Shown one piece after another: positions 1 through 5,619 of a stretch of DNA of 6,549 nt. The notes under the pieces were generated by a model, which was not told the DNA's origin, made no database searches, and was given only the letters and a program-made list of their open reading frames with translations. The DNA comes from Holosporales bacterium (lineage in GTDB: Bacteria; Pseudomonadota; Alphaproteobacteria; RUG11792), in contig JAITFF010000050.1 of assembly GCA_031281515.1 (NCBI GenBank), positions 1-6,549 of the forward strand, read 5' to 3'. A program made the translations under genes and the position numbers. Each line of letters opens with the position of its first letter. Position 1 is the stretch's first letter.

Positions 1-895
1 AGAAAATCTTCCACTCATTAATCTTATCTGATCCGGCTAAATCCGCTATTTCATCGGCTTCATCTGGAGAGAGGACGGTAAATAACTTCAATAACTTCCC
101 GACGTCTCGATCATCGACATTTCTCCAGTATTGCCAGAAATTAAAAGGGCTCGTTAGGTCTTGGTGCAGCCAAACTGTTCCTCCGGTTGTTTTGCCCATT
201 TTCCCGCCATCCGAGGTAGTAAGAAGTGGAATCGACAGGGCAATCGCCTGCTTCTCCGTCTTACGCCTGATCAGATCGACACCAGATATCATATTGGCCC
301 ACTGATCGGCACCTCCAATCTGCATCCTGCAGCCGTAATTCTCGAACAGATATAAAAAATCGTATGCCTGAAGCAGCATATAATTAAATTCCAGAAAACT
401 AAGATGTTGCTGTCTTTCGAGCCTAGTGCTAACACTATCCATCGCCAACATCCTATTGACCGAAAACAATGGGCCAAAATCTCGCAAAAACTCCAAATAA
501 TTAAGTTCCGAGAGCCAAGTATAGTTATTCAACAACTTACAATTTTCAAATTCTATTAGTTGCCGCAGTTTCTCCAAAATTGACGCAGTATTTTCCGCGA
601 TCATTTCATCATTCATCATGACCCGCTGTTTATCTTTCCATGTTGGATCGCCAATTCTGCTAGTCGCTCCGCCGCATATTATGATTGGATTGTGGCCAAA
701 GCTCTGTAATTTTTCGACTAACTTAATCCATAGCAGGTGACCAACGTGTAAACTTTTCGCCGTCGGATCAAATCCAACGTAGAAAGTCAATTTTTCGCCG
801 CTGCAGCACAGCTTGTCTAGTGCCTCAAAATCAGTGCACTGATACAAAAAACCACGATCACTTAAATCCTTCAAAAATTCGCTGGAAAAATCCAC
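1..895 (-). CDS. tyrS: Tyrosyl-tRNA synthetase, N-terminal 298 residues (3' end cut by window edge)
   Basis: TyrS is a cytoplasmic class I synthetase that activates tyrosine with ATP and charges tRNA-Tyr. I translated the reverse complement by hand and the frame is open to the window edge. Visible landmarks are YVGFDPTAKSLHVGH (residues 39-53, with the HIGH-type motif HVGH at 50-53), the tyrosine-pocket region around QAYDF and QIGGADQW (176-199), and the KMSKS-type loop KMGKT (232-236), followed by DDRDVGKLLKLF (261-272). Full-length TyrS is usually about 400-425 residues, so the rest of the anticodon-binding part and the S4-like domain lie outside. I chose the GTG start at 895 because GAGG (904-901) sits 5 nt upstream and the N-terminus matches the family. 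The ATG at 906 is out of frame and stops after 11 codons. The gene begins 7 nt after dnaN stops, and its Shine-Dalgarno overlaps the dnaN stop codon, suggesting coupling. The family assignment is secure. Confidence 0.96.
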   Translation of the reverse strand, partial: MDFSSEFLKDLSDRGFLYQCTDFEALDKLCCSGEKLTFYVGFDPTAKSLHVGHLLWIKLVEKLQSFGHNPIIICGGATSRIGDPTWKDKQRVMMNDEMIAENTASILEKLRQLIEFENCKLLNNYTWLSELNYLEFLRDFGPLFSVNRMLAMDSVSTRLERQQHLSFLEFNYMLLQAYDFLYLFENYGCRMQIGGADQWANMISGVDLIRRKTEKQAIALSIPLLTTSDGGKMGKTTGGTVWLHQDLTSPFNFWQYWRNVDDRDVGKLLKLFTVLSPDEADEIADLAGSDKINEWKIF

Positions 896-902
896 CGTTG
901 CC

Positions 903-2075
903 TCATACGTTCTTCACTATCTCGATTGGCATTATCGCGAATATCATATCTACGTCAGTTTTTTCGGCTGCATCGGTCGGTTCGATAATCGTCGAGGAAT
1001 TGCTTTCTGCCAGCAATAGTTTGACCTGCGGAGTTTTAATTTGCCCCAGTATGTCCAGCAAATATCGGCTATTGAAGCAGATTTCGAACGATTCGAAGCC
1101 GTTAAAGGATGCCTCTATCTCATCGCTAGCGGATCCAAATTCGCGACTAATTCCTTCGAGAATCAATTTATCCTGATGGATTACTAGTTTGACTGAACTC
1201 GTCGAATCCGTGACGACAGTACTGACCCTCTCTAGGGCCTCGATAAAATCCGCCGTATTTACGACCAAAATTTTGTCGTTCGAAACATTCAGAGCAGCCT
1301 TATATTCAGGGAACGTTCCATTGACTAACCTCGAGCTAAACTCCGTCTTCATTGAGTCGGATGTTTCCAATGTGAAGGCAATTCTGTTTTCAGATACTGA
1401 GACGGAAACATCCGTATCGGCTCCGCCATCAATCAATTTTATGAGTTCTAGGACGGTTCGTTTGGATATGATTGCGGGTGGCAGATTCCGAGAGGACTGT
1501 GGTGCATTAACGCTAACGCAGGCTATGCGAAACAAGTCGGTCGCCACGAATTTGAGTTTATCGATCGGTGGATTTTCTTCGTAATGCATATGAATTCCGT
1601 TTAAGTGAAACCTCGAATTATCTTGAAGCATGGCAACTTTCGCGACGTCAATCGCGTTTTTAAGAATTTTTGTATTGATAGAGAAAGAAACGAGATATTC
1701 GAGGGACGCAATTGGAGGGAAACCACTACAATCCATATGATGAATCGAAAATGAAGCCTTATTACTTTTAACAATGACCGAATTGTTTTCTCGAGCGATA
1801 TCGAAATAAACATCGGAGCCCGGTTTGATTTTCCTGATGATTTCATACAATAGGCTCGCTGGAAGGCAATACGTTCCGCTCGCATGGACATCACACTTTA
1901 TGGAATCTACCATCGTCATGTCCATATTCGTCGCCGTGATTACGAGGTCGCCCCTTTCCTGGGACGCCTGAAACAGGACGTACCCCAGGATCGGGACGGT
2001 CTGTTTTTTTTCGATGATCCAATTAGCGTGCGAAAGAGCCTTTTCTAGGATCTTTTGACTAATCGATAACTTCAT
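903..2075 (-). CDS. dnaN: DNA polymerase III beta subunit (sliding clamp)
   Basis: The 390-residue product forms the dimeric ring that encircles DNA and tethers polymerase III and other clamp-binding proteins to the template. Family blocks are visible in order: the N-terminal domain from about residue 1 to 120 (PILGYVLFQA, ATNMDMTM), NSRFHLNGIHMH and ATDLFRIA in the middle domain, SRLVNGTFPEYKAAL, ERVSTVVTDSTSSVKL, and the C-terminal LLDILGQIKTPQVKLLL ending in AIMPIEIVKNV. Many clamps are about 365-380 residues and end near the MPMR-like motif, so this one is slightly long with a short extra tail (VKNV). The ATG overlaps the pepA stop in an ATGA, with AGGAG about 10 nt upstream inside pepA, which fits translational coupling. 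The gene lies between pepA and tyrS rather than beside dnaA or recF. Membership of the family is clear, and I see no disrupted domain. Confidence 0.97.
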   Translation of the reverse strand: MKLSISQKILEKALSHANWIIEKKQTVPILGYVLFQASQERGDLVITATNMDMTMVDSIKCDVHASGTYCLPASLLYEIIRKIKPGSDVYFDIARENNSVIVKSNKASFSIHHMDCSGFPPIASLEYLVSFSINTKILKNAIDVAKVAMLQDNSRFHLNGIHMHYEENPPIDKLKFVATDLFRIACVSVNAPQSSRNLPPAIISKRTVLELIKLIDGGADTDVSVSVSENRIAFTLETSDSMKTEFSSRLVNGTFPEYKAALNVSNDKILVVNTADFIEALERVSTVVTDSTSSVKLVIHQDKLILEGISREFGSASDEIEASFNGFESFEICFNSRYLLDILGQIKTPQVKLLLAESNSSTIIEPTDAAEKTDVDMIFAIMPIEIVKNV

Positions 2076-3574
2076 AAGACCGATTCTCCTCGAGAATTAT
2101 TCTCGTAATAACGCGTTATGAAATCGATTAAAAGGCGAACTCCAAAGCCAGTCGCTCCCTTTTTCGATAAAGCTCTATTCTTCGAATCCCATTCGGTTGC
2201 CGCTATATCAATATGTGCCCAATCGATTCCCTCAAGAACAAATTCTTTCAGAAACATTGCCGCCGTAATACTCCCAGCTCCGCGCCCAGAACCAACATTC
2301 TTGATGTCCGCAATATCAGATTTTATATCATCGGCAAAGGATTGGTGTAACGGGAGTCTCCAGAGCTTCTCCCCGACTATTTTCCCAGATTTTTCCAGCT
2401 CAGATGCCAAATAATCTGAATTGGCGAATAGTCCGGCAAATTCGTGACCCAGGGCAACCTGGATTGCCCCAGTCAAGGTCGCGAGATCTAGCATCAATTT
2501 GGGGGAATGCTTCTCCTGGGTATACCACAGCGCATCAGCCAGGACCAATCTTCCCTCAGCATCAGTGTTATCAATTTCAATCGTCTTTTTCGATAGAGAG
2601 GTAACGACGTCTCCAGGCCGCTGGGCTTTGCCAGATATTAAGTTTTCAGTAACCCCGATAACTCCGACGACGTTGGCCTTGGCCTTCTGGGCTGCCAAAA
2701 CCTTAAGAATCCCGATGACAACGGCTGCCCCCGTCATGTCCCCCTTCATTTCCCCCATCTTATTGGCTGGTTTTAGGCAGAGACCACCGGAATCGAAGGT
2801 CAATCCTTTCCCAACGAGAGCAATCTTATCCCTGGCCTTATCGGAGCAATATTCCATCGAAATTAGATATGTCTGGCAATCGCTTCCACGGCCGACTCCG
2901 AGGAGGGCATTCATCCCGATTTTTTCCATATCTCGCTGATCCAACACAGAAACCTTAACCCCAAACTTCTTCAAAGACATAGCGATTTCTAAAATTTGAT
3001 CAGGATTCATTACATTGGCTGGTTCCGTGACCATTTCTCTCACCAAAAACACGCCATCCATGAGGCATTCAAGGCGAGAGAATTCCTCCCCATTATGTTC
3101 TGAATAACACGTTTGACACTCAATAGAGCTGATTTTCGGCGATTCTGGTTTGGACTTATACTTGTCGAAAACCCAGGATTTCAGGAGGAGTCCAGAAGAG
3201 ATGTACGCAGATGCCAACTCCAGACCAGATTCGAGGTCGCTGTAAATCCCGACGCTGGAGTTCTTTGATTTTATTGCGTCATAGATGAATCCTCCCAACT
3301 TCTCTGTATTAGCACGATTTGCCGATCCCCTCTTTCCGGCACCAGCTATGATTACTTCGATAAATTTCCCGTCTACTGTTAATGTTCTGAAGCTTTTAAC
3401 TTTTCCGTACGATAGGTCATCACATTCCTTCACGATACTATCGGTGGCGTTTTTCCCGACGATGGGAAGCAATCTCTTCTCGGCGAACCCGATACCATCC
3501 TCGACTGAGACTATGACGACGACGTTCAAAGCACTAGTATTCAACGACTCAGAAAAGACGACGGTAGTACTCAT
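2072..3574 (-). CDS. pepA: Leucyl aminopeptidase (M17 family, PepA)
   Basis: This cytosolic M17 metallopeptidase removes N-terminal residues from peptides; in the family it works as a hexamer with two metal ions per subunit. The 500-residue length is normal. Residues about 1-170 form the variable N-terminal domain, and the catalytic domain follows. In the catalytic domain I see VGKGLTFDSGG (K256 and D261, metal ligands; K268 in LKPAN, catalytic), KGDMTGAA (D279), and the family signature NTDAEGRL (336-343) with metal ligands D338 and E340 and catalytic R342. All key residues are present, so the enzyme should be active. E. coli PepA also binds DNA in Xer recombination and carAB control; whether this one does cannot be told. 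The ATG at 3574 has only a weak upstream GGAA. A 100-bp gap separates it from gmk, and the stop overlaps the dnaN start. Confidence 0.97.
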   Translation of the reverse strand: MSTTVVFSESLNTSALNVVVIVSVEDGIGFAEKRLLPIVGKNATDSIVKECDDLSYGKVKSFRTLTVDGKFIEVIIAGAGKRGSANRANTEKLGGFIYDAIKSKNSSVGIYSDLESGLELASAYISSGLLLKSWVFDKYKSKPESPKISSIECQTCYSEHNGEEFSRLECLMDGVFLVREMVTEPANVMNPDQILEIAMSLKKFGVKVSVLDQRDMEKIGMNALLGVGRGSDCQTYLISMEYCSDKARDKIALVGKGLTFDSGGLCLKPANKMGEMKGDMTGAAVVIGILKVLAAQKAKANVVGVIGVTENLISGKAQRPGDVVTSLSKKTIEIDNTDAEGRLVLADALWYTQEKHSPKLMLDLATLTGAIQVALGHEFAGLFANSDYLASELEKSGKIVGEKLWRLPLHQSFADDIKSDIADIKNVGSGRGAGSITAAMFLKEFVLEGIDWAHIDIAATEWDSKNRALSKKGATGFGVRLLIDFITRYYENNSRGESVL

Positions 3575-3674
3575 GAAGACACATTCCGATTAAGCAAATT
3601 TTACACACGGACATTCTACCCAAAATAAGACATTGACGCTACAAAATTAGGAGATTGCCTCGCCACCCCGCACG

Positions 3675-4247
3675 TCAGGATGAAAGGTGTTTTTCAACGA
3701 TCTGGCAAATCTGGCTTCTCGAACGATCAATTTCGTTGTTAACCAGTATGTAGTCGTACGCGGCAACTTTTCCAACGTCGAATGACCCCGTTATTCTTCT
3801 GTTCAGTGATTCTTCCGTCTCCGATTTCCGATTCATAAGACGCCTTTTGAGAGTCGCAATGGACGGTGGAAGCACGAGAATTCCGATCTTAGTAGCCCAC
3901 GAAACACATCGATCAGATAAAATTTCACTGGCCCCCTGGTACTCAACATCCATTATGCAGGCCAGTTTTATTTGCAATAAATCATCGACGGAGCTTTTCA
4001 ATGTTCCATATCGATTCCCGTAACATTCAGTATGCTCTAGAAACGCACCATTCTGTACGAGGGTAGCAAATTGTGCCGGCGGAATGAAATGGTAATCAAC
4101 ACCGTCCAGCTCATGCCCCCTAGGAGGACGGGTCGTACACGATATACTCACCCCAACCTCCCTATCAAATGTCTGTAAAACGTGCTTGATGAGGGTTGTT
4201 TTGCCGGCGCCTGATGGCCCAGAAAATATGAATATCATTCTCCTCAT
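3675..4247 (-). CDS. gmk: Guanylate kinase
   Basis: Gmk phosphorylates GMP (and dGMP) to the diphosphate with ATP in the cytosol, feeding GTP and dGTP synthesis. From the ATG at 4247 the product is 190 residues, slightly under the usual 200 or so. The P-loop GPSGAGKTT spans residues 10-18. The GMP-binding segment SCTTRPPRGHELDGVDYHF follows, then GNRYGTLKSSV, and the lid region is rich in Arg (LKRRLMNRKSETEESLNRRI). EHTECYGNRYGT replaces the more usual EWAEVHGNYYGT, a modest variation. The frame also has a TTG one codon earlier (4250). I prefer the ATG, because the upstream gene's TGA and this ATG share a base (TGATG), a classic reinitiation arrangement. Another ATG at 4238 has a GAGGAG only 1 nt before it, too close for normal use. 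The family call is firm; the exact start is less so. Confidence 0.96.
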   Translation of the reverse strand: MRRMIFIFSGPSGAGKTTLIKHVLQTFDREVGVSISCTTRPPRGHELDGVDYHFIPPAQFATLVQNGAFLEHTECYGNRYGTLKSSVDDLLQIKLACIMDVEYQGASEILSDRCVSWATKIGILVLPPSIATLKRRLMNRKSETEESLNRRITGSFDVGKVAAYDYILVNNEIDRSRSQICQIVEKHLSS

Positions 4248-5206
4248 CAACGTTCATCCAACTTGAATTCTATTCTCCGGTTTTTGGCGAGGTCCTCTGG
4301 AGAATTACCGGTAGATAATGGCTGATTTTCGCCGAATCCGGCGGCCACCAGGTGTTCAGCCGATACCCCACATTCAATTAAATATTTTACGACGGAGATT
4401 GCCCGAGCCGATGAAAGCTCCCAGTTGGATGCAAACTTTCCACCGGAGATGGGGCGCCTGTCGGTGTGCCCATCCACCCTCAAGATCCATCTGATATTAT
4501 CCGGAATTTTATTCCCAATCTCTTTGATGATAACCGCAATGTCAGAGACCTGGCTTTTTCCCTCGCCGCTGAGTTCGGCCGATGCAGAATCGAAGAAGAG
4601 TTCGGATTGGAAAATGAATCGATCCCCAGCAACACGAATTCCTTTCTTATCGCGGACAATTTCCTGAAGCTTATCGAAGAATTCCGAACGATACAAGCTC
4701 ATCTTCGATAACTCACTGAGTTTAATATTTTCCTTCTTGATGGTTTCAATGGCGCTTTTCTGCTCTTCAGAGCTCAGGCGTTCGGCGGCCAGTGCAGCTA
4801 AAACCTCATTAAGTTGCGTCGTCAACTTATCGATCTGGTCGGCCAGAGTTGCCTTTTCGTCCTTAGTCTTCTTGAGCAACGCCTCATCATCATCGACCAT
4901 TCCTCTCAGGGTATTGATCGAATCATTCAATTCGGCTATCTTCTTCAGAAGTTCAGAATTTTCTGAAATAAGTTTATTGGATTTGGATTGCTCTGAAGAA
5001 AGGAGTGCACAAACATCGAATAGCTTGGATCTCAAACTAGCTAGAGATGAATCTTTATCGAAAATAATCCCGGACAAATAGATCTGCGACGAAATGAATC
5101 CGACCAGCACGAAAATGAATACCAGGAGTACGGTCGATAGGGCATCGACAAACCCTGGCCAGATATCCAGCTGAACATTATCTCTATGGCGCCTTGAGAA
5201 GGACAT
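4247..5206 (-). CDS. Inner-membrane OmpA/MotB-domain peptidoglycan-binding protein
   Basis: The 319-residue protein has a short basic cytoplasmic N-terminus (RRHR), then WPGFVDALST leading into one hydrophobic segment at about residues 21-44. D21 sits at the membrane entry, where MotB and TolR-type stators carry their proton-binding aspartate. Residues about 50-170 are charged and heptad-like, probably a periplasmic coiled coil. Residues about 195-319 form an OmpA-like domain with GHTD (246-249), NWELSSARA (261-269) and NRRIE (309-313), which in this family bind peptidoglycan. It is therefore probably a stator-like or cell-wall-anchored membrane protein. A true flagellar MotB is less likely, since no flagellar gene is nearby. 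Relatives often sit beside a MotA/TolQ/ExbB-type channel gene, but none is seen here. It starts the minus-strand cluster. There is no clear Shine-Dalgarno before the ATG, although a TATAAT lies about 33 nt upstream. Confidence 0.88.
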   Translation of the reverse strand: MSFSRRHRDNVQLDIWPGFVDALSTVLLVFIFVLVGFISSQIYLSGIIFDKDSSLASLRSKLFDVCALLSSEQSKSNKLISENSELLKKIAELNDSINTLRGMVDDDEALLKKTKDEKATLADQIDKLTTQLNEVLAALAAERLSSEEQKSAIETIKKENIKLSELSKMSLYRSEFFDKLQEIVRDKKGIRVAGDRFIFQSELFFDSASAELSGEGKSQVSDIAVIIKEIGNKIPDNIRWILRVDGHTDRRPISGGKFASNWELSSARAISVVKYLIECGVSAEHLVAAGFGENQPLSTGNSPEDLAKNRRIEFKLDER

Positions 5207-5238
5207 AAATTACAGTCATTATCCAGACTATTGTACAA

Positions 5239-5267
5239 ATTATACTATTTTATCCAGCCAGACGAAA
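5239..5267 (-). promoter_or_regulatory. Candidate sigma70 promoter for the minus-strand cluster
   Basis: On the minus strand a perfect TATAAT -10 hexamer reads from 5244 to 5239. The -35 position at 17-bp spacing (5267-5262) reads TTTCGT, a poor match to TTGACA, so the call rests mainly on the -10. Transcription would begin near 5232, inside the palindrome TTGTACAA, giving a leader of about 26 nt before the ATG at 5206. A weak -35 could mean an activator is needed, but that is inference. Confidence 0.4.
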
Positions 5268-5483
5268 GCCTGGAAAAAGAAGGAATTCCGGACACACACA
5301 AAAAAGGCAAAATTGCAATTCAATGTTAAAAAAATTTAAAAACCAAATTAACATGCGTTTCAAATGGGAAAATCATTATCCGCCATCAGACCTTAATGAA
5401 TTGTAGAAATTTTCGGAGAATTTTACATGTAATCTTAATAGATTCTGGCATAAATTTCTCATATTCGGCATCAAACTTTATTC

Positions 5484-5541
5484 AATAAATCCCAAATAAA
5501 TAACCAAATAAATCATAAGTTAGAAATCATTAATAAATCAT
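5484..5541. repeat. Short AT-rich direct repeats (AATAAAT / AAATCAT) upstream of the plus-strand promoter
   Basis: AATAAAT occurs at 5484-5490, 5495-5501, 5507-5513 and 5532-5538, at steps of 11, 12 and 25 bp, close to one or two helical turns. AAATCAT occurs at 5510-5516, 5524-5530 and 5535-5541, with an outlying copy at 5370-5376. The two combine in an exact 10-bp repeat, AATAAATCAT, at 5507-5516 and 5532-5541. Same-face spacing just upstream of a promoter suggests regulator sites or intrinsic curvature. In such AT-rich DNA, chance is a real alternative. Confidence 0.45.
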
Positions 5542-5548
5542 CATGATT
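5536..5548. promoter_or_regulatory. Inverted repeat AATCAT-C-ATGATT, possible operator
   Basis: Two perfect 6-bp half-sites flank a single central base, ending 12 bp before the -35 hexamer of the plus-strand promoter. The left half-site is the same AATCAT found in the neighbouring direct repeats, so one protein could read both. It is too short and AT-rich to be a terminator. The regulatory role is inferred from position only. Confidence 0.35.
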
Positions 5549-5560
5549 CACAAATATCAC

Positions 5561-5589
5561 TTTACATTACTCAGACATAGTAGTATAAC
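5561..5589 (+). promoter_or_regulatory. Sigma70-like promoter of the exported-protein gene
   Basis: The -35 TTTACA (5561-5566) and -10 TATAAC (5584-5589) each match consensus at 5 of 6 positions and are separated by exactly 17 bp. The predicted start near 5596 gives a leader of about 24 nt that contains the Shine-Dalgarno. It is the best promoter match I found in the window. Confidence 0.65.
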
Positions 5590-5602
5590 TAACTTAATCT
5601 TT

Positions 5603-5607
5603 GGAGG
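5603..5607 (+). promoter_or_regulatory. Ribosome binding site GGAGG
   Basis: A full GGAGG lies 12 nt before the ATG at 5620, slightly longer than the usual 5-9 nt. No other in-frame start codon lies closer, so it supports 5620 as the start. Confidence 0.7.
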
Positions 5608-5619
5608 ATTCCGAAATTA

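Larger units (their letters stand above)
5207..5619. promoter_or_regulatory. AT-rich divergent intergenic region between the MotB-like gene and the exported-protein gene
   Basis: This 413-bp stretch separates two divergent genes and is visibly poorer in G+C than the flanking coding DNA. It holds a candidate promoter for each side (listed separately), a repeat cluster at 5484-5548, and small palindromes TTGTACAA (5231-5238), GGAATTCC (5282-5289) and AATTGCAATT (5311-5320). An imperfect pair, ATTCTGGCATAAA (5442-5454) and ATTCGGCATCAAA (5463-5475), lies 21 bp apart. I see no tRNA, no GC-rich hairpin with a T tract, and no gene supported by a ribosome binding site. Its middle part, about 5290-5430, shows nothing I can assign. 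Confidence 0.7.

Noticed and set aside
820..1584. Two plus-strand open frames (118 and 131 codons) antisense to dnaN and the dnaN-tyrS junction
   Set aside because: Both mirror well-conserved coding sequence on the other strand and have no recognisable product.
2499..2939. 146-codon plus-strand open frame antisense to pepA
   Set aside because: It lies wholly inside a pepA gene with intact catalytic motifs. The translation shows no recognisable domain, so it is a shadow of the real gene.
3575..3674. Terminator or separate promoter between gmk and pepA
   Set aside because: No stem of more than 3-4 bp with a following T tract was found. TAAAAT and TAGAAT -10-like hexamers lack a matching -35 at 16-18 bp, so neither is supported.
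5254..5273. CCAG...CTGG potential hairpin near the minus-strand promoter
   Set aside because: The stem is only 4 bp with mismatches beyond it, too weak to call.
5251..5354. 34-codon hydrophobic minus-strand open frame starting at 5354
   Set aside because: It has no Shine-Dalgarno, overlaps the -35 region of the candidate cluster promoter, and its Phe/Leu-rich content is what AT-rich DNA yields by chance.
5207..5619. Possible replication origin: AT-rich region with repeated short motifs in the neighbourhood of dnaN
   Set aside because: I see no DnaA-box cluster. In the rows counted, GC skew does not switch from one sign to the opposite across the region as expected at an origin. dnaN is over 3 kb away and not beside dnaA.
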